The notes under the pieces: generated by a model
What the model was told of the DNA's origin: nothing
The model's database searches: none
Seen by the model: only the letters and a program-made list of their open reading frames with translations
DNA from: Enterospora canceri
Taxonomy: Eukaryota > Microsporidia > Enterocytozoonidae
Direction: 5' to 3'
DNA: 27,354 nt
Assembly: GCA_002087915.1 (NCBI GenBank)
Contig: LWDP01000029.1
Span: 1-27,354, forward strand
Made by a program: the position numbers and the translations under genes
Shown: positions 1-7,726 of the stretch, piece after piece
Numbering within the stretch: the stretch's first letter is position 1
Layout of the letters: each line of letters opens with the position of its first letter

Positions 1-2
1 GC

Positions 3-569
3 AAGGAGTGCCTGGATGAGCACAAGAATGCGAAGAACAAGGGCAATGTTTATTCTGGGAAGAATGAGCACAGGTACACGGACTCAGAGTACAAGAAGAA
101 CAAGGAAGCAATGAGTCAGAAGCCAAAGGAGAAGGCTGAAAGAAGGCCCACTGAGGCCGAGGTGATGGCCATTGGAAACTTCACTCCTGTGAAACTGAGA
201 AGCCCACGAGTTGACACGAAGGTGATGGAATACCGTAACAACGGAATAGTCTTCACAGAGGGGCCAATGTGGAAGAGAAGGGAGCTATGCAGCTGCATGT
301 GGCACCAGCAGTATTTCTGTTTGCTCAAGAATGGATTTTTGGTCTACCACAAGATGGATGGAAGCAAGTTCAGTATGGGAAACTGGAACATGGCCCAGAT
401 TGACGTAAGGAGGCAGATGGCAGTGGGAGAGAAGCACGAGCATAGACTCGTATTGAGTACTGAGGAGTACTTTGGCTTTGATGATAAGCTGGAGAGAGAC
501 TACTGGTATGCGACAATCAAGGAGTTACAGAGGCAGATTAAGGAATTACATGAGAAGAGGATGAGATAA
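3..569 (+). CDS. PH-domain protein, 5' end outside the window
   Basis: The reading frame is open from the first bases of the window, so the ATG at 111 is probably internal and the gene starts upstream. The visible part begins with a Lys/Asn-rich charged stretch. It ends in what looks like a pleckstrin-homology domain (roughly the last 105 residues): alternating hydrophobic strands around MWKRRELCSCMW, QQYFCLLKNGFLVYHK and HRLVLSTEEYFGF, then a C-terminal helix carrying the tryptophan typical of PH folds (RDYWYATIKELQRQI). PH domains usually bind phosphoinositides or proteins at membranes. The missing N-terminal part could carry a Sec7 or Rho-GEF domain, but nothing visible proves this. The stop is TAA at 567-569 and the next gene starts 70 bp later on the same strand. 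Confidence 0.6.
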   Translation, partial: KECLDEHKNAKNKGNVYSGKNEHRYTDSEYKKNKEAMSQKPKEKAERRPTEAEVMAIGNFTPVKLRSPRVDTKVMEYRNNGIVFTEGPMWKRRELCSCMWHQQYFCLLKNGFLVYHKMDGSKFSMGNWNMAQIDVRRQMAVGEKHEHRLVLSTEEYFGFDDKLERDYWYATIKELQRQIKELHEKRMR

Positions 570-639
570 ATGGATTGGGAGGTTGTTTACTATTTATTCC
601 ATGAATTGTAGAAACAATTCAATTGTTTTTAGCCCAGAA

Positions 640-1422
640 ATGGGAAGGAAAAAGTTGAACTTCAGGACACCAAAGAAAGTGACGAAAGTGAGGGAGATTG
701 AGGAGTACGACGGTAAGGAGAATAGGACACAGGTTGAATACAGGGACGATAGCAGGGCACAGGTTGAATTCAAGAATGCGGATGAGTATATTAGGAGTGT
801 GAGGAAGAGTAGAGGAAAGAGGGTGAAAGAGGAGGAGTCAGTGATAGAGTTGGGCCTAGGAGAGGAAGTAGAAGAAGGGAATTTGGGTGAAAAAAGTGAC
901 AGGAATCAATGGGAAAGTGTTGGGAAAAAGAAGAGGGGGAGACCAAAGAAGGTAGAGAAGGAGGAAGAAGGTGAGTCAAAAAAGAGGAAAAATAGGAAGA
1001 AGACTGGGGTGGAAATAGTGGCAGATAACTCGTACGAATTGTGTGCAAATTGCAAGAAGTTGGAGGTGGTGCAGAGTGGACTGGTTGAGGCACTCCAAGC
1101 TGAGAATGAGCAACTTAGGCAGATTCAGGCTGGTAGAGGCAGTGACGACAACTTGTACAAAAAGATGCTTGGAATAGACATAAAGCAGGAGAATGGTCGC
1201 AACCTGTGGACAGTCCAACGAAACGGGACTAGTGGAGTCATTAGACTGGTATTCGAGCTAAAGGACGCCGATTCAGAGACGTACTCGGTCCAGCTTGTTG
1301 ACTCCACAAACTGCAGTATTCCGGAATACATGTACGGTGGAATAGAATTCGAAAAGAGGAGTTTCATGCTATTCTTCTACAAAATCATGCAATTTATATG
1401 TGAGAAAAAGGTATTGAAATAA
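640..1422 (+). CDS. Csm1/Pcs1-like monopolin (kinetochore clamp) subunit
   Basis: A 260-aa protein. I start it at 640 because that ATG sits directly behind a CCC motif (AGCCCAGAAATG); the frame is open upstream but lacks ATG. Residues 1-130 are basic and low in complexity, with an internal duplication (TQVEYRDD, AQVEFKNA) and an AT-hook-like KRGRPKK near 98-104. Residues about 135-165 form a short coiled coil. Residues 172-256 resemble the RWD-like globular domain of Csm1/Pcs1: YKKMLGIDI at its start, a central RNGTSG turn, and a PEYMYGGIEF block followed by FYKIM. In that family this domain bridges kinetochores or rDNA proteins. The assignment rests on motif order only; another RWD kinetochore protein (Spc24/Spc25 type) is the alternative. 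It converges with the next gene, one base between stops. Confidence 0.55.
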   Translation: MGRKKLNFRTPKKVTKVREIEEYDGKENRTQVEYRDDSRAQVEFKNADEYIRSVRKSRGKRVKEEESVIELGLGEEVEEGNLGEKSDRNQWESVGKKKRGRPKKVEKEEEGESKKRKNRKKTGVEIVADNSYELCANCKKLEVVQSGLVEALQAENEQLRQIQAGRGSDDNLYKKMLGIDIKQENGRNLWTVQRNGTSGVIRLVFELKDADSETYSVQLVDSTNCSIPEYMYGGIEFEKRSFMLFFYKIMQFICEKKVLK

Positions 1423-1423
1423 A

Positions 1424-1999
1424 TCACTCGTTCACGACGTGTTTGTCCCTACAGGAACCAAGGTGCTTGCTTAGGCCACTGCTGTGCCTGTACTCCTTGC
1501 CGCAGTATTGGCACTTCTGAGTAACTCCCTCATGAATTGCCTTCTGGTGCTCTTTGAGTGTTTTGGCCGTTTTAAAGAGACACTCACAAATTTCACAGGG
1601 TATTTTTGTAGTCACAACTGCTACTGATGACTCCTCTTCACTTTCACTGCTATTCCAACTTAAATTCGTGCCACAAACACTCTCATGCTTCCTTAGCATC
1701 TTTTCTCTCTCATACTTCTTATTACACTTTATACAGGTGTACTGCTTACTACACCTGTGTTTCTTGTACGTGTGTTTGTGTAAGAATGTCGTAGAACACT
1801 CTTTACAGCTGTACTGGTATCCATCGTGTGTCTTGATGTGGACATCGAGTGCTTTCTTGCTGCAATACGTCTTGTGACACATGTTACACCCGTATGGCTT
1901 GATGCAGCTGTGGACGTTCATGTGGTCCCTCAACTTTGATGCACAAGTGTACGATTTGGTGCAATCTGGAAATGTACAAAATTGATTCTTTGTTTTCAT
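1424..1999 (-). CDS. Six-finger C2H2/C2HC zinc-finger protein, possibly TFIIIA
   Basis: A 191-aa protein made almost wholly of zinc fingers. Ligands by residue: finger 1 C8, C13, H26, H30; finger 2 C38, C41, H54, H58; finger 3 C65, C68, H81, C83; finger 4 C89, C92, H105, C109; finger 5 C135, C138, H151, H156; finger 6 C163, C166, H179, C183. Fingers 3, 4 and 6 end in Cys. A Ser/Glu-rich linker (about 115-128) splits fingers 1-4 from 5-6. The CTFPDC spacing of finger 1 and the tandem array resemble the 5S rRNA gene factor TFIIIA, but irregular finger spacing makes this only a suggestion. The start codon lies behind a CCC (GCCCATTTATG). It is transcribed away from the gene at 2134 across a palindromic promoter region. 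Confidence 0.8.
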   Translation of the reverse strand: MKTKNQFCTFPDCTKSYTCASKLRDHMNVHSCIKPYGCNMCHKTYCSKKALDVHIKTHDGYQYSCKECSTTFLHKHTYKKHRCSKQYTCIKCNKKYEREKMLRKHESVCGTNLSWNSSESEEESSVAVVTTKIPCEICECLFKTAKTLKEHQKAIHEGVTQKCQYCGKEYRHSSGLSKHLGSCRDKHVVNE

Positions 2000-2045
2000 A
2001 AATGGGCTACAAAATACTCTGGTAGAGTATCACCTACTTCAATTT

Positions 2046-2104
2046 CAGTAAATGACGTAATACATACTTCTTCCAGTTATCAGGGTGTATTACGTCATTT
2101 ACTG
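2046..2104. promoter_or_regulatory. Perfect 19-bp inverted repeat with CRE/ATF-like cores in a divergent promoter
   Basis: Arms 2046-2064 and 2086-2104 are exact reverse complements, separated by 21 bp. Each arm contains TGACGTAA or its complement, close to the bZIP (ATF/CREB, AP-1) site TGACGT(C/A)A. The element lies in the 134-bp gap between two divergent start codons (1999 minus, 2134 plus). As DNA it offers two bZIP half-site clusters; as RNA it would fold into a strong hairpin in either 5' leader. Function is inferred. Confidence 0.6.
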
Positions 2105-2133
2105 GTATTGATGGTAGATCAATCAACCCCTAT

Positions 2134-3390
2134 ATGAAGAACAGTAGATTAAAATACATATTTATGATAATAATTCTGATCATAGTAGGAAGTGGAATTG
2201 GAGCAACAGTATACATTTTGAAGGGTGATAGTAAGCACGTTGGATCCAACTCAGTAGAAGATAACAAGAATGAGACACAGAATAGAAAGACACCAAAATT
2301 CAAGAGGGATGATACAAGTAATTCTGGGTCAAAACCAAAACCAAAACCAAAGAAGCCAAAGCCAGAGGAGGGCTCTCCAAAACCAAAACCAAAACCAAAA
2401 AAGCCCAAACCACAAAATGCTCCTTCTGAACCAGAAATAGATCCACCACAATTTACACCAGTAGAAAGCATGGAATTTGAAGAAGGGGGTGAATTGCAAC
2501 CAGAGCCACCTTACAATCCAATCCATCACAGTGTTCTAACTCATCATAGTGTTCCACGTCGACCTGGATTCCAATCAAATCCAGGACAGTTAACAAATGA
2601 AGACAGGATGATGTTAGAAAGAGGGAAATTGAGAATGCGTAATTTAGCAGAACCAATTCAGCAGCCATCACACAGACAGCCATCACATAGTCAGCCATCA
2701 CAGCAACCACAGCAACCATATATTCCACAGTCACAGCATCATATTCCATCACAGTCACAATCACGTATTCAGCCTCATATTCAGTCACAACCAATTCAGT
2801 CACGTATTCAACCATCACATCATCATATTCCATCTCAACCAATTCGGCCTCAACCGCATATCCCATCACATCAACATATCCCATCTCAACCAATTCAGCC
2901 TCAACATATTGAACATCAATCGCATCAATCGCATCAATCGCATCAATCGCATCAATCGCATCAATCGCATCAATCGCATCAATCGCATCAATCGCATCAA
3001 TCGCATCAACCACATCAATCACATCAATCGCATCAACCACGATATTCCATCCCAAGAGAAGACCCATTAACGAGACCACCAATACGTAGACCATCGCATC
3101 ACAACCCACAATCAGTGAATCCACCTGTTGAGCACCAAAATGATCCACATCGACCATCTGTGTCCCAGTTAACTAGAACTCCCCTACGTGATCCACGATC
3201 ACCAACGTATCAGAATGTCCAATCGAGAACACCACTCCATCGAACTATCACTGATCTACCAAAATCAGAAGCAGGATCAGAAACAGGAGCAGGAAACTGG
3301 TGGCTGAACCAGGAATTTGTGGCTGGTTTAGCACGTAGACCACTTAGAGAAAGACCACTGCCAGAGTTCTCATCCGATGAAGATGTTTAG
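2134..3390 (+). CDS. Membrane-anchored Pro/Gln/His/Ser-rich repeat protein
   Basis: A 418-aa protein whose ATG follows CCCC (AACCCCTATATG). Residues 8-29 are one hydrophobic helix preceded by KNSRLK, so it is a signal anchor or an uncleaved signal sequence. Then come two Lys-Pro blocks (67-77 and 81-93), a stretch rich in Gln, Ser, His and Ile-Pro (QPSHR, HIPSQ, QSQPIQ), fourteen HQ(S/P) tripeptides at 261-302, and a basic, proline-rich end finishing in EFSSDEDV. No enzyme domain is visible. This is the composition of secreted or surface low-complexity proteins such as spore-wall or polar-tube related proteins, but no specific family is recognised. Rapid repeat change is likely. Confidence 0.75.
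   Translation: MKNSRLKYIFMIIILIIVGSGIGATVYILKGDSKHVGSNSVEDNKNETQNRKTPKFKRDDTSNSGSKPKPKPKKPKPEEGSPKPKPKPKKPKPQNAPSEPEIDPPQFTPVESMEFEEGGELQPEPPYNPIHHSVLTHHSVPRRPGFQSNPGQLTNEDRMMLERGKLRMRNLAEPIQQPSHRQPSHSQPSQQPQQPYIPQSQHHIPSQSQSRIQPHIQSQPIQSRIQPSHHHIPSQPIRPQPHIPSHQHIPSQPIQPQHIEHQSHQSHQSHQSHQSHQSHQSHQSHQSHQSHQPHQSHQSHQPRYSIPREDPLTRPPIRRPSHHNPQSVNPPVEHQNDPHRPSVSQLTRTPLRDPRSPTYQNVQSRTPLHRTITDLPKSEAGSETGAGNWWLNQEFVAGLARRPLRERPLPEFSSDEDV
2914..3039 (+). repeat. Coding minisatellite, 14 units of 9 bp (His-Gln-Ser/Pro)
   Basis: Fourteen head-to-tail 9-bp units. The first ten are identical CATCAATCG, and the last four vary (CATCAACCA, CATCAATCA, CATCAATCG, CATCAACCA). All are in frame in the gene at 2134. 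The uniform units suggest recent expansion by slippage or unequal exchange. Confidence 0.95.
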
Positions 3391-3420
3391 AGAAAGAGAC
3401 TGATACCAGTAAACAACTAT

Positions 3421-3460
3421 TTATTATTATGATCTTAATATTATTATTATGATCTTAGTA
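3421..3460. repeat. 20-bp direct repeat in the leader of the homeodomain gene
   Basis: 3421-3440 and 3441-3460 are the same 20-mer with one mismatch (TTATTATTATGATCTTA, then A or G, then TA). Each copy carries an ATGATCTTA, so the leader holds duplicated ATGs at 3429 and 3449; the second is in frame with the downstream gene. Confidence 0.9.
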
Positions 3461-3466
3461 AACAAT

Positions 3467-3847
3467 ATGTCCAACCAGAATGACCCAAGTAGACCGTACC
3501 AGGATCTCAGTCGACTGATTGAGGTAGTCCATGATTCCAGTACAAGTGACCTGGACTACAGGAGAATAAAGAAGACGACTACTCGGACTCAGACACTCTG
3601 GAGCCACTACAGGAGACAGAAGTATCCAACCAGCATCCAGTACATGCGAATAGGGGCTGAAACAGGGATGCCAGTCAGAAAGGTACGAACGTGGTTTGCA
3701 AACAGAATCAAGGAGGAGGAAGTCCATGCTACCAAAGTGGCAGAATGCGATTCACTGGCAAGTTGGGTGATGGATCACAGCAAGGAGTGCACGAAGTGTG
3801 CAGAATACAGGGAGAGAATCAGTAGGAAAATGAGTAGAAAAAGGTGA
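3467..3847 (+). CDS. Short homeodomain transcription factor
   Basis: A 126-aa protein from the ATG at 3467; an in-frame ATG at 3449 inside the direct repeat would add six residues, and the choice is open because neither has a CCC motif. Residues about 34-85 form a homeodomain: a basic N-terminal arm (RRIKKTTTRTQ), helix 1 (LWSHYRRQ), helix 2 (QYMRIGAETGMP) and recognition helix 3 with the diagnostic VRTWFANRIK. The WF-x-N-R core is intact, so DNA binding is expected. A short C-terminal tail has a CTKC pair. Microsporidia are known to carry a few small homeobox proteins, some mating-type-like; the sequence does not show which class this is. It lies between the repeat protein and a TRAPP-like gene, all on the plus strand. 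Confidence 0.85.
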   Translation: MSNQNDPSRPYQDLSRLIEVVHDSSTSDLDYRRIKKTTTRTQTLWSHYRRQKYPTSIQYMRIGAETGMPVRKVRTWFANRIKEEEVHATKVAECDSLASWVMDHSKECTKCAEYRERISRKMSRKR

Positions 3848-3877
3848 CTGTTTTTCAGGGTAGTTGGTAGCCCACCT

Positions 3878-4225
3878 ATGCCAGTTGACTTCATTCTGGT
3901 TACGAATGAAAGGGACTCTCTGATTTTTGAGTGTGAACTCAACTGTGAGTCACTGTCACCACTGGCAATGCTGGTAGCCTATTCAGGAATAGAGAACAAG
4001 GGTGAATGCTACGACAGTCTCGTTGCCCATAGACACGTCTGTGCCCAGGGGTGTAAGATAGTGCTTGTTACGAGTAGACCTGATGTAGGTGGGATGCTCA
4101 TTGCTACTGAGAAGTTGTTGAATAGGATTCTACTACGACCAGAAGTACTTGCTGATGACTGGATTGATGAGAGTGAATTTGAGACAAAATTAAGGGAGAT
4201 ATACGTTGAGTCATTTGTGGGGTAG
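3878..4225 (+). CDS. TRAPP complex subunit, Trs20/sedlin-like (longin fold)
   Basis: A 115-aa protein with its ATG behind GCCCACCT. It begins with a hydrophobic strand (VDFILVTNE) followed by SLIFECEL, matching the opening of sedlin/Trs20 (FVIVG...NPVFEMEF). It contains a central [11 protein letters not shown] strand like the one in sedlin, and ends with [10 protein letters not shown], similar to the SxxFDRKV helix of Trs20. Trs20 is a small core subunit of the TRAPP vesicle-tethering complexes at the ER-Golgi. The protein is about 25 residues shorter than usual, fitting genome reduction. Another longin-fold protein (a Trs23 or adaptin small subunit type) cannot be excluded. It ends just before the AT-rich repeat region ahead of beta-tubulin. 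Confidence 0.5.
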   Translation: MPVDFILVTNERDSLIFECELNCESLSPLAMLVAYSGIENKGECYDSLVAHRHVCAQGCKIVLVTSRPDVGGMLIATEKLLNRILLRPEVLADDWIDESEFETKLREIYVESFVG

Positions 4226-4334
4226 TAAATATAGAGTAGTAGTAAATATATTAGTAGTAAATATATTAGTAGTAGTAAATAGTAAACTAACAACTATACT
4301 ATATTTACTGTTACTTCTTATATCACTAACTACC
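4226..4334. other. AT-rich repetitive spacer
   Basis: About 110 bp with three imperfect copies of TAGTAGTAAATATAT, then TATATTTACTGTTAC, whose TATATTTACT is the complement of the AGTAAATATA in the first part. It leads straight into the TAC microsatellite. I see no gene. Confidence 0.7.
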
Positions 4335-4539
<205 letters not shown>

Positions 4540-4637
4540 ACTTATTGTTGCTATTATATTTACTGTTACTGTTACTACTACTGTTACTACTACTGTCACT
4601 ACCCTATATTTCTCTCTTTCATCTATTTTTTACCCCA

Positions 4638-5945
4638 ATGAGAGAAATCATCCACATTCAAGTTGGCCAATGCGGAAACCAAGTCGGAAACAAGTTCTGG
4701 GAGACAATCAGCACTGAACATGGAATTGATGCCACTGGCCTTCTCACTGGGAAGAATGCCGAACAGTCTGACCCAGACTCCCTCGGTGTCTACTACAACC
4801 AGGGATCAGGCGGGAAATACGTCCCTAGGGCCGTCCTGGTCGACCTTGAGCCTGGTACGATGGATGCAATCCGAAATGGCCCCCATTCTGAGCTATTCAG
4901 ACCAGACAACTTCGTAGTTGGTCAAAGTGGGGCAGGAAACAACTGGGCCAAGGGGTACTACACTGAGGGGGCTGAGCTGCACGAACAGGTGCTCGAGTGC
5001 CTGAAGAAGGAGGTGGAGAAGACCGACTGCCTGCAGGGGTTCCAGCTCACGCACTCGCTGGGCGGTGGAACCGGATCAGGAATGGGGACACTTCTGGTGA
5101 GCAAAATCAAGGAGGAGTTTCCAGACCGAATGCTTGCGACCTTCTCAGTGGTGCCGTCTCCGAAGGTGTCTGACACGGTGGTGGAGCCGTACAATGCGAC
5201 ACTCTCGTTCCACCAGCTGGTTGAGAACGCAAACCAGACATTCTGCATCGACAACGAGGCGCTCTACTCGATTTGCACGAAGACGCTGAAACTGAGGAAT
5301 CCGTCGTACGACCACCTGAATCTGCTGGTGAGTCGCGTGATGAGTGGCATCACCACCGGATTCCGCTTTCCAGGGCAGCTGAATTCCGACCTGAGGAAGC
5401 TGGCCGTGAACATGATTCCATTTCCACGCCTACACTTCTTCTGTGTTGGATACGCCCCACTTTCATCAGAAGCAAGTCAGTCGTACAGGAATCTGACTGT
5501 GAGTGACCTGACTAGTCAGCTATTCGACACCAAGAACATGATGACTGCATGCGACCCAAGGAGTGGTCGATACCTCACTGCTGCCGTCTACTTCAGGGGG
5601 AACATGTCCATGAAGGAGGTTGATGAGCAGATGAATCTGATTCAGACCAGGACGAGTGAGCAGTTTGTGGAGTGGATTCCAAACAACGTTCAGACTGCCG
5701 TATGCAACGTGGCACCAGTTGACGCAGAGATGGCTGCCACCTTCATCGGAAACACCACCTCGATTCAGGAGCTGTTTAAGAGGGTGGGAGAGCAGTTCTC
5801 GTCGATGTTCAAGAGAAAGGCGTTCTTGCACTGGTACACGGGTGAGGGAATGGATGAGGCAGAGTTCACAGAGGCAGAAGCAAATTTACAGGATTTGTTG
5901 AATGAGTATCAGCAGTATCAGGAGGCAACAACAAGTTACGAATAA
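4638..5945 (+). CDS. Beta-tubulin
   Basis: A 435-aa protein starting at MREIIHIQ behind a textbook ACCCCAATG; the open frame upstream through the microsatellite is not coding. MREI is also the conserved autoregulatory N-terminus of beta-tubulins. The GTP-binding signature GGGTGSGMG (raw 142-150) is intact, as are the T3/T5 loops and the [10 protein letters not shown] segment. Alignment needs a two-residue insertion near position 40, so raw residue 200 equals canonical 198. That residue is Gln (CAG, 5235-5237) instead of Glu; canonical 167 and 200 are Phe. The C-terminal tail is short ([13 protein letters not shown]), with few of the acidic residues normal for the family. GC-rich third positions set it apart from its neighbours and suit a highly expressed gene. 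It supplies spindle and cytoplasmic microtubules together with alpha-tubulin. Confidence 0.99.
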   Translation: MREIIHIQVGQCGNQVGNKFWETISTEHGIDATGLLTGKNAEQSDPDSLGVYYNQGSGGKYVPRAVLVDLEPGTMDAIRNGPHSELFRPDNFVVGQSGAGNNWAKGYYTEGAELHEQVLECLKKEVEKTDCLQGFQLTHSLGGGTGSGMGTLLVSKIKEEFPDRMLATFSVVPSPKVSDTVVEPYNATLSFHQLVENANQTFCIDNEALYSICTKTLKLRNPSYDHLNLLVSRVMSGITTGFRFPGQLNSDLRKLAVNMIPFPRLHFFCVGYAPLSSEASQSYRNLTVSDLTSQLFDTKNMMTACDPRSGRYLTAAVYFRGNMSMKEVDEQMNLIQTRTSEQFVEWIPNNVQTAVCNVAPVDAEMAATFIGNTTSIQELFKRVGEQFSSMFKRKAFLHWYTGEGMDEAEFTEAEANLQDLLNEYQQYQEATTSYE

Positions 5946-5996
5946 ATGGGAAGGAATAAATGGAAAGGATGATTGGTTTAACTTATTTATAGGTGG

Positions 5997-6014
5997 AATA
6001 GTGTTTTCACTATT
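5997..6014 (+). other. Perfect 7-bp hairpin after beta-tubulin
   Basis: AATAGTG, loop TTTT, CACTATT. It lies 52 bp after the tubulin stop and 24 bp before the next small gene, in an AT-rich spacer. It could be a 3'-end or processing structure; there is no further support. Confidence 0.35.
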
Positions 6015-6037
6015 TATTTAACCCATATATTGCATAA

Positions 6038-6211
6038 ATGAATAAACAGATTCAACTAGCACGATTGTATACTGGAATAATGATAGTGTCACTGTTACTA
6101 TGTGTGCTACTCTTTATATCAAAGATATGGATCAAGAGGACGTATTTGTCGATTGAGAAGCAACCAGTGGGAAACAGCTACGAAGTATCATTCATTCAGG
6201 AGTTGAACTAG
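6038..6211 (+). CDS. Small single-pass membrane protein (57 aa)
   Basis: A 57-codon frame starting ATGAATAAACAG and ending TAG. The leader carries ACCC about 16 bp before the ATG. The protein has a short basic N-terminus (NKQIQLARL), one hydrophobic helix at about 12-29 (GIMIVSLLLCVLLFIS), a KIWIKR positive cluster right after it, and a polar C-terminus ending FIQELN. The positive residues after the helix suggest the C-terminus faces the cytosol. It is a dense coding-like frame in an otherwise unexplained 350-bp gap between beta-tubulin and the tRNA gene. No family is recognised; tail or signal-anchored secretory-pathway or mitosomal proteins of this size exist. Confidence 0.55.
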   Translation: MNKQIQLARLYTGIMIVSLLLCVLLFISKIWIKRTYLSIEKQPVGNSYEVSFIQELN

Positions 6212-6297
6212 TTACTGTAGTAGAAATTATTCAGCAAACAAGTTGTTTAACAAATTATTTCACTCACTAATTTATTACTCCCATTTTGTGTTTTATT

Positions 6298-6399
6298 GCT
6301 CCCGTGGCTCAGTGGTTAGAGCGCGGTACTTATAAGTTGTAAAATTATGGTAACAGCAGAGTAATGCTGAGGTCGCGAGTTCAATCCTCGCCGGGAGCA
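6298..6399 (+). tRNA. tRNA-Ile(UAU) with a ~29-nt intron
   Basis: A full cloverleaf: acceptor GCTCCCG with CGGGAGC, D arm GCTC...GAGC, anticodon stem CGGTA with TGCTG (one G-T pair), loop with anticodon TAT, and T arm GCGAG...CTCGC with TTCAATC loop. An intron of about 29 nt sits one base 3' of the anticodon, the position of all nuclear tRNA introns; eukaryotic tRNA-Ile(UAU) genes commonly carry one. Removing it gives 73 nt. CCA is not encoded. Five T residues (6400-6404) follow as a Pol III terminator. Confidence 0.97.
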
Positions 6400-6404
6400 T
6401 TTTT
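6400..6404 (+). terminator. RNA polymerase III T-run terminator
   Basis: TTTTT immediately after the discriminator base of the tRNA. It lies 12 bp from the convergent end of the NOG2-like gene. Confidence 0.75.
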
Positions 6405-6416
6405 GTGTTCTACATT

Positions 6417-7661
6417 TTATTCAGTAGCACTCGTGTAGTATCGTAGGCGACCACGAATGAAGTCGTGGAGGATGCTTCGGCTTATTAGGTCGACATTCAC
6501 CTTGTTTCCAGCCTGAATCTTCTTGTACTTCCTCCCATACGCCTCGTAGAACTCATCCTCAGTCTCAAACTCAATTTGGTACCTCTTTCTTATCGCATCT
6601 GCCCCGACCTTGGCTATGACGTCACCAACGTAGAGGTCTGGCTCAAGGATGTTCTCAACCCTGACTGCCCCAAACAGAATTGATTCCCTTTCAGTCATAA
6701 TTGGAATTACCCCTGGTGAGTCAATAAGATAGACTTCCTTCATGAGTGCAATATACTGCCACACCCTTGTTTGCCCTGGAACTGGTGCCACCCTACAGGC
6801 ATCCTTCTTCACTAACGTGTTTATTACGCTTGATTTACCAGTATTCGGGTACCCAACGAATCCAATTGAGATCGACTTCTTCTTGTAGAGGGTCTTCAGC
6901 TGTCTGATGACACCAAGGAGGTTCTCTTTGCCGTAGAAGTTGTCGAGGGAGTTGGAGTGATAGGCAATGGCAGTGTGGGACTTGGAGAGGACTCGGAGCC
7001 ACGCAGCAGTCACAGAAGTAGGCACCAAATCAACCTTATTCAGCACATAAATGAGGTGTTTATGCCTCTTGGTTTCCAGGTACTTCTCAACCAATTTGCA
7101 CTTGGTTCCATCTGGATCTCGGGCATCCAGGAGGTGGATCACGACGTCAGACGCATCCAATACCTTATACATCTCATTCCAGGTCTTCTTGCTGTTGTAC
7201 TTGCTTGTTTTGTTTACTGGATTCTTGTTTTCTTCTTCCTTCATTCTTGCTGCTTCTTTCTCCTTGGCAAGCTGTGATAGCTCTTCAAGTGTCCTATACT
7301 CTCTCTTAATTCCCCTATTTCTCGCTTGCTTTGTTCCAAATGCATCGGTATAGTCGTGCTTCCTTTTGAATTTCACGTCGTTGTTAATTAGGGAATATGG
7401 GACATTTCCAGTACTAACTAGGACTTCATAGGGTGTCTTGACCCTGATACTGTTTCTGTACTCCTCCAACTCATCCTGGGTGACGGTCTTCGTGTTTGTA
7501 AACCAGTTTCTGGATGGCTCTATTCTGCCTACGTCCTTCCTGCTGGACTGGAACTCGGCCTCCCAGACCACCTTTCCACGGCTGTTCTTCTTCGCTTTTC
7601 CTCCTGCAATCATCTTCAGATACTTGATTTTATTTTTGTTGTAGAAATTTTCTGATACCAT
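6417..7661 (-). CDS. NOG2: Nucleolar GTPase 2 (NOG2/NUG2), circularly permuted GTPase
   Basis: A 414-aa protein from the ATG at 7661; the frame continues upstream only to a TTG. The N-terminal domain has the NGP1NT-like segment (RIEPSRNWFTNTKTV, YEVLVSTGNVPYSLI). The GTPase motifs come in permuted order: G4 NKVDLV, then G1 GYPNTGKSS, G2 around PGQTRVWQ, and G3 DSPGV, as in the YlqF/NOG2/LSG1 class. The HLLDARDPDGT segment is diagnostic of NOG2. The protein is involved in late nuclear 60S assembly, where it blocks the Nmd3 site. It is shorter than the yeast 486 aa, mostly at the C-terminus. The 65-bp gap to the divergent SAM50 gene must hold both promoters and contains two copies of ATTTTTAGAA. 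Confidence 0.93.
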   Translation of the reverse strand: MVSENFYNKNKIKYLKMIAGGKAKKNSRGKVVWEAEFQSSRKDVGRIEPSRNWFTNTKTVTQDELEEYRNSIRVKTPYEVLVSTGNVPYSLINNDVKFKRKHDYTDAFGTKQARNRGIKREYRTLEELSQLAKEKEAARMKEEENKNPVNKTSKYNSKKTWNEMYKVLDASDVVIHLLDARDPDGTKCKLVEKYLETKRHKHLIYVLNKVDLVPTSVTAAWLRVLSKSHTAIAYHSNSLDNFYGKENLLGVIRQLKTLYKKKSISIGFVGYPNTGKSSVINTLVKKDACRVAPVPGQTRVWQYIALMKEVYLIDSPGVIPIMTERESILFGAVRVENILEPDLYVGDVIAKVGADAIRKRYQIEFETEDEFYEAYGRKYKKIQAGNKVNVDLISRSILHDFIRGRLRYYTSATE

Positions 7662-7726
7662 TTTATTCTGGTCAAAATTCAAATTTTTAGAATTTCAGTC
7701 GACATTTTTAGAAGAAAAGAGCCCCA

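Noticed and set aside
2453..3157. Long minus-strand frame rich in Asp-Ala-Ile repeats
   Set aside because: It is the antisense shadow of the HQS repeats of the plus-strand gene.
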